DNA of 64,000 nt from positions 33,733,001 through 33,797,000 of the forward strand of contig NC_072807.1 of NCBI RefSeq assembly GCF_028583425.1, read 5' to 3'. The translations under genes and the position numbers were made by a program. Source of the stretch: Eublepharis macularius (taxonomy: Eukaryota; Chordata; Lepidosauria; Squamata; Eublepharidae). Below, in pieces: positions 20,690 through 31,128 of the stretch. How positions within the stretch are numbered: position 1 is the first letter of the stretch; each line of letters begins with the position of its first letter. Below the pieces are notes generated by a model. It was not told the origin of the DNA. It did not search any database and was given only the letters and a program-made list of their open reading frames with translations.

Positions 20690-21330
20690 TTATTTTTATT
20701 TCTTCATTTAGGGGATTTCTGTGTTGCTGCTTCAGAGTCCTGCTCCAGGCGGCTTATGATTAAAACAAGTAATAATAGAAAAACAAGCCATTGGATATAA
20801 GTAGCATAAAAACTATCTTTAAAGCAGAAACATGACCTGAATGGCCCAGGCTAGAGTGAATCCGATTTCAGATGCTAAGCAGGGATGGGACATCACTAAG
20901 GAAGTCCAGGGTCACTATGCAGGAGCAGGCAGTGGCAAACCACTACTAAAGGTCTCTTCTCTTGAAAACCCCACTAGGGGTCGCCATAAGCCAGCTATGA
21001 CTGGACAGCACTTTCCATCCACTACCAAAGCAGAAACTGATACTTTTTAAAAACTGGTAAGAGAAAACCCCTAATTAAAAGTCTGGGTAAAAAGGTGTGT
21101 TTTGGCCCCGTACCTAAAAGACAGTAAAGCAGGCACCAGGTGAGCCTCAAAGGGGAGGGCATTCCAGAAGTGAGGTGTCACTACAAAAAACACCCTTTCT
21201 CTAGTCATGCCCTAAAGGGGCACAGAGACCAGGATTTGAGAAGCGGATCTTAATAAGAGCTCCCTGAGATAGATTTTCCTGTGCTGGTTTAAACTGAATG
21301 CCTTGAACCAGCTTGCATAGTGCCAGCTGT
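20690..21330 (-). mobile_element. LINE 3' region (CR1/L2 clade), antisense, split by a 5S SINE
   Basis: Segments before and after the SINE (ctgctccaggcggcttatga; gggagggcattccagaagtg; gtgtcactacaaaaaacacc) are collinear with antisense CR1/L2 3' ends. The SINE at 20832-21025 interrupts it. Confidence 0.55.
20832..21025 (+). mobile_element. 5S-rRNA-derived SINE with BovB-like tail, copy 1
   Basis: The head carries a decayed 5S core (aatggcccaggctag, gatgctaagcaggg) and the tail reads ggcaaaccactactaaaggt, tcttgaaaaccccactaggg and gtcgccataagccagctatg, the BovB-type 3' end. A stretch of the 5S core is missing relative to copies 2 and 3. Confidence 0.75.
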
Positions 21331-21358
21331 GAAGGACTCAAACCAGAACAGCTACATG

Positions 21359-21690
21359 CAGGGCTTTTTTTCAGCAGGAACGTGGTGGAACGAAGTTCTG
21401 GCACCTCTTGAAAATGGTCACATGGCCGGTGGCCCTGCCCCCTGATCTCCAGACAGAGGGGAGTTTAGATTGCCCTTCGCGCCGTGCGCTGTGTGCGGAG
21501 GGCAATCTAAACTCCCCTCTGTTTGGAGATCAGGGGGCGGGGCCACCGGCCATGTGACCATTTTTGCCAAGGGTGATTTAAACTTTAAAAAACTCCCCCC
21601 TTGTTCCAGCTGACCCAAAGTGACGTCATTGTGCAGTCCTGAGTTCCACTACTGAGTTCCACCACCTCTTTTCCTAGAAAAAAAGCCCTG
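21359..21690. mobile_element. hAT MITE family B, copy 2
   Basis: CAGGGCTTTTTTTC to AAAAAAAGCCCTG with an 8-bp duplication GCTACATG. Near-perfect inner palindrome around a core near 21485. Confidence 0.94.
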
Positions 21691-21699
21691 GCTACATGT

Positions 21700-22380
21700 A
21701 TTTCCATATTCACAGATCAGCTCCCTACTTTTGTGTAAAGTGAATGGTGGGCTGAGGAACTTTTTAAAGGAAGAGGGGTGTGTGTATCTGTAGCAGTGTG
21801 TGTGAGTGGGAAAGAGAGAGAGAAAGAGAGAGAAATGAATGAACGAACAAACCCTCTCCTGTCATTCTTCACTGTGCTCTGTTGGAAGCATTTTCTCCCA
21901 TGCAAATATATGAGCTGTTCTGGATCTTCTCACAGTTTTTGGAAGACTAGCAGCTCCCCAGACCTCCAGTTTGGATCAGAGAAGGAATTTAACCTCTCCG
22001 CACACGTAACCCTGAATGATTTTGTCAGTTAAGCTAGAAGAATCTGACTGCATCTGGATTCTAAGGGGCAAGCTCTGTGAGACGTTGGAGTCATGTGACC
22101 AGATGTGTCACTTGGTTCTAAAAAGCAGCCATGGGGACATCTAGATTGGGGCTGCAGTGTTGGAGATGTAGTGATTAACTCCTCCTTGCTACATCTCCAC
22201 TTGGAAATGTTTTAAACACTGTTTTGAGTGAAGGGAAAGACCGGTTATCCCTTTTAAGCTTGTCCTTTCCCCTTGTGACATTTTTTTGTTTGTACCTTTA
22301 TTACAACTTCTCCTTCTTTACCGTAAATTTTTACCTCAGGAGGGCTCTGGTCACAACCAACTTTTTTCAACACACTCAGA
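21700..22380. other. Intergenic, nothing recognised
   Basis: A purine-rich GAGA patch near 21811 is the only distinctive feature. Confidence 0.45.
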
Positions 22381-22383
22381 TCT

Positions 22384-22639
22384 TAATAATAATAATAACA
22401 TTTGATTTATATACCACCCTTCAGGACAACTTAATGCCCACTCAGAGCGCTTTACAAAGTATGTCATTATTATCCCCACAACAACACAACCTGTGAGATG
22501 GGTGGGGTCGCGAGAGCTCCAGAGAGCCGTGAATAGCCCAAGGTCACCCAGCTGGCTTCAAGTGGAGGAATGGGGAATCAAACCCGGTTCTTCTGATTAG
22601 AGTCCCGTGCTTTTAACCACTACACCAAACTGGCTCTCC
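22384..22639 (-). mobile_element. tRNA-derived SINE type 1, near full length
   Basis: Antisense copy from a TAA-rich tail through ataccacccttcaggacaac to ccactacaccaaactggctc, the tRNA-like 5' end. Confidence 0.88.
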
Positions 22640-23147
22640 AGTTCTCAAGATCTTCAAGTGTTCTCTACTTTATCTAGGCCTTTTTACCCCAAGAACACAC
22701 TGAGGGTTTGAATTCCACTGCCAACTCCACCTCTAGCACTTTGCCCTGTTGTGTGACCCAAAAGGCTTTCACTGCCACCAAAGGCTTTTGCCTTAGATTT
22801 CTTCTGTTTAACTGGTATTATCAGAAGACTTATTTATAGATGGTAGTAGGACAGAATGGTCAGCACACAGGAGTGGCTGTGAGGAAATGAAGGGATCTTT
22901 TTTTGCTTAATCAAAAGTGGAATTTATGTATAGGTACATAAGTGTGAATGGTTGCAGTATTGGTTTCAGAATAGGTTCATAAGCTTGGTAGTTTCTAAAA
23001 TAATTTTATTTTCTTCAAGGTATGTTCACAGACACAGTCACGCATACTCATTTTTCATCCAGCTCTTTGCTAACAGAATAAACTCTTCTCTCATCCACAT
23101 GGACATAGATTCACACAGGCCTTTCCACACAGCTTATCTCTCTCTGA

Positions 23148-23381
23148 GGGCCAAACTACAAGTGACACCTGACACTTGTTGGACACTTGTCAGCTTCCCT
23201 CAAGTTTTGATGGGAAATGTAGGCGTCCTGGTCTTGCAGCTTGACTCTCTGACTGCTGTCCAATGGACTTTTCAGCTGTCACTTGTCCAACATTCCGCCA
23301 AGCTGCCTACATTTCCCATCAAAACATGAGGGAAGCTGAAAAGTGTCCTACAAGTGTCAGGTGTCACTTGTAGTTCGGCCC
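23148..23381. mobile_element. Fold-back MITE family A, long form, copy 7
   Basis: GGGCCAAACTACAAGTGACA to TAGTTCGGCCC, TGA on both sides. Open reading frames across it are palindrome artefacts. Confidence 0.9.
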
Positions 23382-23384
23382 TGA

Positions 23385-24302
23385 GACACACGCAGACTGA
23401 CTCAGGCTGACACACAATTTGCTTGACTTAGATAGAATTTCTCAGAACTCTACATAGATTCACTGAACTTGAGAGAATGAACACTTTTTCCCAGTACCTT
23501 GACTAAAAACTGCACTTCACTCTGTCACCCTAGGGTACAGCTACCATTGATCGCTTCGCTCACTCATCCAGCCCTGCTCCTTTTCACATCAGAGGTTTGT
23601 ATTTAAACTCACGTCACAAATAAATAAAACCCTCACGTTAACCAGCAGAAATAAAGTACAATAACTTATTTACATGCAAAACCTTATACTCTCTTGTCAA
23701 GAATCAAATTACAAATCTGGAGTTTTGGTCATACTCCAACGTATACTGTAGTTTGACCTTTAAGGGAACTCTATTCCTCTTTTCTTTCCCCACAACAGTA
23801 GGGGAAGTGTTACGTTTCTGGTTTTAAAATTCTGCTTAGGGAGAATCTTAAAACACACTGAAAATTTCACATCATGCGTTTCACTGTAAAGTGGAATTTT
23901 GCACTAAACTTTTAACTGTGACTTTGGCTACATGAGGACATGACATGACCGTTGATTACAGCAGAATTTTCTCCAAAGTTTCAAAACACAAGATATCTTG
24001 AACTTGGTTCAAGAGCCCCATCAAAAGCAGCATGCTATGTTCTCCCCTCCACACACATCATTATCAATGTCATTAATATAAAATGAACAAATAAAACTTC
24101 TCTATTGGTCAAATTATGCAATACCATAATATGGTCTAGTGATGTGTTTCTTGTTAACCTAAAAAAAAGCCACAAGAATGGGAAAGGCCCTGATTCAGTT
24201 TAGGGCTGCAGGGACAGTCAAATGCAACTTAACTCTTTATGTTTTTTTTAGAAAATGCTGTCTTTAAGCTTCCCCACTGCTTATTGTGTTTTCTGCTTTA
24301 TA
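23385..24302. other. Intergenic, unclassified AT-rich DNA
   Basis: Several AATAAA motifs (for example near 23619 and 23650) and no coding match. Could be an old retroelement end, not provable by eye. Confidence 0.4.
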
Positions 24303-24310
24303 CATACTGA

Positions 24311-24757
24311 CAGGGGTCATTTCGTAGAAAAGGAGCTGGAGGAACTCATTAGCATAACTCATTAGCATAACTCATTAGCATATGCCACGCCTCTTGACAT
24401 CACCGGAAGTGTGTCATTAGTATAACTGAATTGCATATGCCACACCCCCTGACATCACCTATTCTGGCTGTTTTGGACCCAATCCTGGCCATTCAGGGCC
24501 GAAATTGGGCCCAAAATGGCAAAAGGGGCTGAAAATGGCTGAAAAGGGGCCCAAAATTGACAGGATCGGGCCGCTGATGAGCGGGATAGTGATCCACCAC
24601 CCATCAGAGGCCCGATCTGGACTGTTTCGGCCCCAATCCAGGCCGAAATGGGCCCAAAATGGCCAAGAATCAGGTGGGCGGGGCAACCTGACACGTGACC
24701 TCTTTGGGGAACGGCCAGAATTATGTTCCTGTGCATTCCCCCTCGAAATGAGCCCTG
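24311..24757. mobile_element. hAT MITE family H, single copy
   Basis: Ends CAGGGGTCATTTCG and CGAAATGAGCCCTG with a perfect 8-bp duplication CATACTGA. Contains three tandem aactcattagcat units and a large inner palindrome of ggcccaaaatgg type. Confidence 0.9.
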
Positions 24758-24765
24758 CATACTGA

Positions 24766-25794
24766 GATGATGGCTAAATTAGAGGGTCATTTTTTCTGAT
24801 TCCTTGGCTGGGGTTTAAAGTTTGAATTCCTGAGTCAACATCTTCCTGAACGAACGACTTGGCTTGCTTGCACTACGGTGTGTGTGTGTGTGTTTCTAAC
24901 GATCAGGGAGACCTGATTTTTCTGGGGATAATGGAACAACTAGAAGGGTTTTTTAAGCTCCTACACTCCATGACATTTTTCTCATTTTCTCAGTTTACCC
25001 CTTGGAGTAAACATCAGTATCAATAATAAGTAATACGAGAATGCAGCTAGGTAACCTGACCTCTTTCTTACACAATGATGTTATCCAATATCATGTATCA
25101 CATCCCGGGAAGCAAAGTGACAGATTATGATTCATTAAATGAAAACTTTGTAGTCCAGCCTTTTCTGGATTTCTAGAAATTTTCTTCTGATACTGGAAGC
25201 AGGAATGCCCCTTCTGTGTCACGTAAACAATACTCCCATTCAGGACCTGAGATTTCTCATTCAAGAACGGCCATGTAAATGCCTCTCCCTCTGATAACAG
25301 GAAGGAAGGCAGCCTGGCAAATATTACAGGGACTTCTTGAAGAGGGGACTAAAGAAGGCTAGGCTTCTCTGTAAACAGAGTTAAGTCATAGAGGGATTCT
25401 CCGAACTGCCGAGAAGTGTTGCATCTTCCCCCCCCACCACCAAGTGTCTCATTTTCTGTAGCACCTGCAATCTGCCAGTTGTGAGTCTCTGCCAGTTTGA
25501 CTCATAGAAGTCCCATTATTCTCTCACTGTCTCATAGTATCTGCGTTGCCTCATGATTATTCACTCCAACTCATTCCCAATAACCTATACGTAAGAGGCA
25601 AAACTCAGATTACAATAAAAATGCTTATCTCTAACAACAACACCCCAGTTATTTCAACACCACAAATCTAGGAATTTTACTCCTTTATTCTTTCTACAGG
25701 TATACCTATTTAAAGGGATCATACTGTTTGCGGTAATCATGTATGTGCTTTTAAAAGACTATCTAGTTCATATTATATTGTTCTTCCTCTGTGG
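24766..25794. other. Intergenic, nothing recognised
   Basis: Short (TG)n at about 24881. Otherwise no gene or repeat identified. Confidence 0.45.
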
Positions 25795-25945
25795 AAACTC
25801 AGGGCAGCGGACATGGTTCTCACCTGCTCTGTTTTATCTTCGCAGCAACCCTGTCAGGTAAGTTAGATTGAGAGAGGGGGACAGGCCCAAGGTCACAGAG
25901 CGAGGATTTGAACCCAAACCTCCCCAGTTCAACATTCTACACTCA
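25795..25945 (-). mobile_element. MIR/CORE-like SINE, antisense
   Basis: Reads cgcagcaaccctgtcaggta, gaggatttgaaccc and caaggtcacagag, the typical antisense tRNA-SINE body. Confidence 0.6.
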
Positions 25946-26411
25946 CTTGGTCCACTTTTTTCTGTGTTCAAGATTAATGTATGGGTCAAATTGGCAGCTG
26001 CCCATTTGTGTGCATTCTTGGTGGTGAGCAAGTCAAGATGGCTCCCACACTTCTGTTATTCCACATGATATTCAAAACCGTAATATTAAAGAGAGAATTT
26101 TTAAAAAGAGAGAGATATTAAAATGGTGATAGACTGAACATCTCAGGAGAGCACTTTTATAGTCCAGGGCAACAGTTATTGTAGGTATACCATAGGGGTT
26201 TACCAGTATTCTGTAATCCTAGTCTTATTGCTTTGTTCGTCGGTCCATATTAAACTGGATGGTACCAGCAGTCTGATTCCAGATACAGTACAGGGAGCGG
26301 TCTTAGTGATTCTGGGGCCCTGGCCAAAAGGCCAGGATGGGGCCTATTGGGTACTGTATTGTATTGTATTGCGAATTTATTGTATGTGGCCATAGGCCTT
26401 CACAATCTATT

Positions 26412-27393
26412 GTGTACTGAGCCTAGAGCTCAGAATGATTGCAGCCCAGAGTGATTTCAGTCAAAACAATGCTCTTTATTGCAAGCCAGAACAGACAGAT
26501 GACAGCAGATACTACTCACTAGAGAATGCTTTTGTTAGGATTAAACAGAGGCTAATTGACATGGAGATGCAAGACCTTAGAAGCCTCACTTTGGGACATT
26601 GCTCTCCTGTTCAATGGGGGATTCCATTTAGTGATGCGCCAGCAGAGTATTTTTCCTGTTCAATCGATCCCTGTATTCGAAGGGCATTTATGTTGGCCCG
26701 TTTTAATGTGCTCCCTTCTGCTGTACTATTTGGGAGATTCAAAAACATCCTATTTGGAGAAAGGTTATGCCCCTGTGGGATGTTGGAAATTGAAGATACT
26801 GCCCATGTACTTTTATCGTGCAGATTTTATGATGATTTACGTGCATTTTATTTGGATTACCTACTGCAATCGCTGGAAGGCAAATCTGTTGAGAGTAAGA
26901 TAGTGAGTTTTTTAGCCTCAACCAAGGTTGAAGTCACTGAAATGGTGGCAAACTTCCTTTACCGTGTATACAAGAGGACAAGTGTGTTTAGAATGTTTAA
27001 CAATTAACAGGCTCTGCCTGTTTTCGACACTGTTACGGTTATGCCAATAAAGGTTCTGTCTTGTGTAATACTACTCACTAGACACACACTAACTAGCTGA
27101 ACAGAAGCCCTCATTATATACACAGAAACTCCGCCCCAATAATAGCCATCAACCAATAAGAACATGTATTTTAGAATGTCATCATTTGCATAAACTATAT
27201 ACAATGTAGTGAGCAGGCAGGCCATTGATTGGTCTTTATTTGAGAGGACTGATTGGCTGCTGCCCCCGGAAAGCAACCAATGAAGATGTGTATGAATGTA
27301 CCCAATGAGGGTTAAGTGCAGGCAATGTAACCAATGAGAATGAAGTGTGTTAGGAACCTTGGCATGTTATGGAGCTCAACACAATGCATAACA
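26412..27393 (-). mobile_element. Solo LTR fossil (retrovirus-like), carrying a LINE insertion
   Basis: Read on the minus strand it has the LTR order: several CCAAT/ATTGG boxes between 27330 and 27140, a GC box (GGGCGG, 27132-27137), a TATATAAT at 27120-27113, then, discounting the inserted LINE, an AATAAAG signal at about 26480, roughly 70 bases past the expected start site. This spacing suits a class I-like endogenous retrovirus LTR. The ends are approximate and no matching internal region was seen nearby. Old and solitary. Confidence 0.5.
26526..27067 (+). mobile_element. LINE 3' end with open C-terminal ORF2 segment, nested in the LTR
   Basis: Flanked by a perfect 15-bp direct repeat atactactcactaga (26511-26525 and 27068-27082). 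Encodes about 160 open residues up to a stop at 27007, including LARFNVLPSAVLFGRF and the Cys-His motif CPCG ... HVLLSC ... FYDDLR found at the C-terminus of several LINE ORF2 proteins, and ends after ccaataaaggttctg. Clade unresolved. The open frame extends upstream into the LTR only by chance. Confidence 0.7.
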
Positions 27394-27879
27394 TTTAATA
27401 TGATACAGTAGAGGCCTTGTCTGGCCTGACTCAGCCCAATACACAAGAGGGCCCCAGAAGTATTGCTGCTACCACCCTGCTGAGAAATCCCTGCTGGCCC
27501 ACCCCACCAGGGCTAAGCAAAAGGCAGCCCCCGTCCCCTGAGAGGCAAGCAGGGGACGTCAAAGGAAGCCAGCTGTCCAAGCCCCAGACAGGGCAGGCAC
27601 AAATGGCAGCATTGGGATCCTTCTGTTTTTATTCCTCCCCTGCCTCCCCATGTCAGCTAAGGGCAATCAGACCTCTCATTATGGGGCCCAAATAAGCTGC
27701 CCTGGTTGCCCATGAGCTAAGACCAGCCCAGATGAGACAGCTTCATATGTTCTTGTTAGCCTGATCTGACCAATTGTTTTGAGAATTGTCATGATATATT
27801 TTGGATAATGAAAAGTGCTACCGGATGTACTGATAATAACAAAACCCATTTTGGATTTTTTTTAAAAAAGAATGGATTT
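27394..27879. other. Intergenic, nothing recognised
   Basis: A GC-richer stretch with a 92-codon open frame lacking any domain. Confidence 0.45.
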
Positions 27880-28065
27880 ATTTGAGTCCAGTGGAACCTT
27901 AAGAGATGAATGAGATTCTCGGTATATAACTACCGAGAATCTTCAAGTCAAAGCTCCCTTCTTCAGATACTCCCGGAAGCTTATACCCTGAAAATCTTGT
28001 TGGTCTCTAAGGTGCCATAGGACTCAAATCTTGCTGTTCTACTGTGGACCAACATGGCTACCCAC
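27880..28065 (+). repeat. Dispersed repeat family F, longer copy
   Basis: gagtccagtggaaccttaag to aagtcaaagctcccttcttc, then gttggtctctaaggtgccat in mirrored order. The unit and its inverse sit side by side. Confidence 0.6.
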
Positions 28066-28329
28066 CTAAAACTTAAAAAAAATGTTTTTTGCTGCTGCAG
28101 CTTTCTCAAATGTCAGCAAAACTTTGTGCCATGTTATTGGATAAACATCTCCAGCTTGCAGGAAGTCAAGATTTTTACAGCCCCCCCCCTCCAACACCCA
28201 AACACTGTAGGAAACTGGGATCTTTCAATAAGAGGAGGAAAAGGCAGCGCTGTGTGTCCAACCTCTGCCATGTCCTGCAGATGCTTCCTTGCTTTCAAAT
28301 AGGGCATCCACCTGTTTGATGTTTTTGCC

Positions 28330-28757
28330 AACAAAGTGTGTCCTAGCTTGACATGGAAAAAACATCCCCTGGAAAAAATCAGTGGCCTTTACTCATTTTT
28401 CATTGACACCCTTGTTCAGATATGGAAAACTGAAGTCCGTGGCTTCCTTTATCGAGCCAATCATTCCACGTTGGATCTTCCTCTTTTTCTACTCCCTTCA
28501 ACTTTTCCTAGCATGACAGTATTTTCCGGTGGGCCTTGTTTCCTCATGGTTTGACCAAAGTACGATAGCCTCAGTTCAGTTATTCTAACTTTTAGGGAGA
28601 ATTTGGGATTGGTTTGATCTAGAACCCTGTTTTTTGTCTTTTTGGCAGTTCACAATATCTGCAAAACTCTCCTCCAGCACTGCATTTCAAATGAATCAGT
28701 TTTCTTCCTTTCAGCTTACTTCATTGTCCAGTTTTCACATCCATACATATTAATGGG
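28330..28757 (-). mobile_element. BovB (RTE) LINE 3' part, older copy
   Basis: Collinear with the neighbouring BovB copy (ttccacgttggatcttcctc; gaccaaagtacgatagcctc; gttttcacatccatacatat) but more diverged and without an open frame. Confidence 0.8.
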
Positions 28758-29408
28758 GAATGTGTGTTATGTACCAACAAGTCACCTTGGACCTATGGTC
28801 ACCCTATGAAGACAAGATCTCCCAAACGTCCTATATTAACAGACTTGCTCAGATCCTGCCAACTGGAGGGCGTGGCTTCTTTTATTGAGTCCAGCCATCT
28901 TGTTTTAGGTCTTCCTCTTTTCCTACTGCATTCTACTTTTCCTAGCATTATTGACTTTTCTAGAAAATCTTGCCTTCTCATAATGTGACCAAAGTACGAT
29001 AACCTCAGTTTTGTCATTTTAGCTTCTAGGGAGACATCAGGCTTGATTTGATCTGGTACCCACTTATTTGTCTTTTTGGCTGTCCGTGGTATCCGCAGAA
29101 CTCTTCTCCAGCACCACATTTCAAATGAATCAATTTTCTTCCTGTCACCTTTCTTCACTGTCCAGCTTTCACATCCATACATCATAATGGGGAATACCAT
29201 AGTTTGGATTATCTTGATCTTGGTTCCCAGAGAGACATCTTTATCTTTGAGGATCTTATCTAGCTCCCTCACAGCTGCTCTTCCAAGTCTCAATCCCCTG
29301 ATTTCCTCATTGCAGTCTCCCTGTTGGTTGATGATTGAGCCAAGGAATAGAAAATCTTGGACAATTTCAATTTCCTCATTGTCAGCTTTAAAATTGTATA
29401 ACTCCTCA
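28758..29408 (-). mobile_element. BovB (RTE) LINE, 3' part of ORF2, split by L1
   Basis: The minus strand encodes FLFLGSIINQQGDCNEEI, VFPIMMYGCESWTVKK, MWCWRRVLRIP and RKRGRPKTRWLDSIKEA, all hallmark segments of the BovB/RTE reverse transcriptase C-terminal region. The frame is open for about 200 codons. The element continues beyond the inserted L1 at 35619. Confidence 0.92.
29391..29408 (+). repeat. Left target-site duplication of the L1
   Basis: aaattgtataactcctca, repeated exactly at 35601-35618. It marks where L1 entered the BovB copy. Confidence 0.95.
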
Positions 29409-30340
29409 ACTTCCGGTTTGGGATCCATGGAGGTCTAACGCAGCTCTAAGTGCAAAGCTGACCGGGCTGCCGTTTCAGTGGCCGGAGGGGCACAAATAGC
29501 CCCCGGCCACCTGCTCTCAGGCGGAGAACAGGCAAAGAACGCTCAAAGACCTCAGGGCGCGTCGATCTCGGGCGAGGGGGGGGGCTCTGCGCTAAGGACT
29601 CTCTCTCGACCCTTGAGGTCCCACCCTTTGACAGGTCGGCATAGATCTCTGCGGCAGACCCGGGGCCAGTGCGGCTGGCATAAGACCTTTGTGCCCAAGC
29701 TTCAACAGGGGGAAAACAAACGGAAAGAGAACTTAAGATTGAAGCAGTGATTACAACCCAGAAAGACGTTTGAAAAGGTAAAGATCACTATCTCCTGAAT
29801 TGGGATGGACTGTTAAGAGTAACGAAGTTTTAAAAGGACTTTTTAAACTGCAACAGACTTACTATAAGGAGGGGGAAACCCGGCAAGAAATAGATTGCAA
29901 AAAGGACTAAGTAAAAAGAAGTAATTTAAGAAAAGGGACATTTGTTTATCATACCTGTGGTTGAGAATCGATAGCAGGCTGTGGGAAAATTTCTACCATT
30001 GCGAGAGCTGCAGCGGAGAGTCGGGAAACAGGAAATACGTAATAGTGATAGAGTCGCCAGAAGGAGACGGCCCCTACTGGAAGACAGGAAGAAGGGCATC
30101 GCCATTTTTGAACAGGGAAGGGCTTTGGCTTCAGCAAGGGCGGAAGTAGGACATCTTGGATTGCAAAAGGGTACAGAGAAACCATAGAGAAAAGACGCCC
30201 GACATTTTGGATTTTCGGAGCGATTTTTGTTTATTTAAAGGACCGGGACTTTTAAATTAGTTAAAAGGATTATCAATTTGGACGCCACGGAGCTAAGAAA
30301 ACGTGCAGACTCGTGGGAGCGAGGTAAATCAAGCCCCACG

Positions 30341-31126
30341 ATGTCGAAGAAAGAGTGGCAAGCAGCCATAGAGAACTTGGACAACAAATTTTGTGAAATG
30401 CTAAAGGAGCTTAAAGAAACGAAATTGGAGTTGGTGAAAGAAGTCAAAGATGTCAAAGAGACAGTTAAAAATGAGCTGGCAGAAGTAAAAAAGGGAATGG
30501 AGACGATACAAACCGACCTGCAGGCAGCGCAGCAAAAAGTTAATGATGTGGAGAAGGCGATGGACAATCTTACAGAGACGCAGCGAACGGATATGAGAGT
30601 AATGAGGGGAAGAATGGCAGTTGCGGAGAGTAAATACATGGAGAAGCAGCTGAGGTTTCGAGGTTTGTCGGAAGTAGAAGGAAAGACAGCACAAGAACAG
30701 GTGACTGAAGTGTTAGCTGAATACCTGGAAAAGGAGGAGGAGGAGGTTGTGGCTTTCCTGGATGTGGTGTACCGAATAAATTCCAGATTTGCGACCCAGA
30801 GAAAGGTACCAAGGGATGTGATAGTGCAATTTACGACAAGGAATGTAAGGGAAATGATAGTGACTAAGCAATTTCAAGATCCACTGATAGTTGATGGCAA
30901 GACAATTATCATTATGAAGGAGTTACCCAGATCGGTGCTCTTGGACCGGAAAAAATACAAAGTGTTAGTCCAGACTTTGAAAGACATGAAAGTAAGATAT
31001 AGATGGGAATTACCGGAAGGGATATCTTTTGAATTTGGAGGAGTAAGAAAGCGCATCAGATCTGAATTGGAAATGGAAAGGTTCATGACGGACAATGAAA
31101 AAGACTTACCAACAACAAGGCTTTGA
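30341..31126 (+). CDS. L1 ORF1 protein (RNA-binding chaperone)
   Basis: 261 residues from the first ATG (MSKKEWQAAIENL). An open frame continues 21 codons upstream to a TTG, but ATG is the likely start. Residues about 15-95 are a heptad-rich coiled coil (LKELKETKLELVKEVKD). An RRM-like domain follows (about 100-190, opening QLRFRGLSE), then a C-terminal domain ending KDLPTTRL. This three-part plan is that of vertebrate L1 ORF1p, which trimerises and packages L1 RNA. ORF2 starts two bases after its stop, so ORF2 is probably translated by reinitiation, as in other L1s. Confidence 0.93.
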   Translation: MSKKEWQAAIENLDNKFCEMLKELKETKLELVKEVKDVKETVKNELAEVKKGMETIQTDLQAAQQKVNDVEKAMDNLTETQRTDMRVMRGRMAVAESKYMEKQLRFRGLSEVEGKTAQEQVTEVLAEYLEKEEEEVVAFLDVVYRINSRFATQRKVPRDVIVQFTTRNVREMIVTKQFQDPLIVDGKTIIIMKELPRSVLLDRKKYKVLVQTLKDMKVRYRWELPEGISFEFGGVRKRIRSELEMERFMTDNEKDLPTTRL

Positions 31127-31128
31127 AT

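Noticed and set aside
22952-23329. 125-codon open frame
   Set aside because: Most of it lies in a palindromic MITE, and the same frames recur in every long-form family A copy.
26435-27007. 190-codon open frame as a host gene
   Set aside because: It runs by chance from LTR sequence into a LINE ORF2 end across a 15-bp insertion duplication.
28799-29428. 209-codon minus-strand open frame as a host gene
   Set aside because: It is the BovB/RTE reverse transcriptase C-terminal region, and its first codons come from the adjacent L1 5' end.
30278-30340. Upstream TTG start for L1 ORF1
   Set aside because: An in-frame ATG with good N-terminal similarity lies at 30341, and TTG starts are not expected in a vertebrate LINE.
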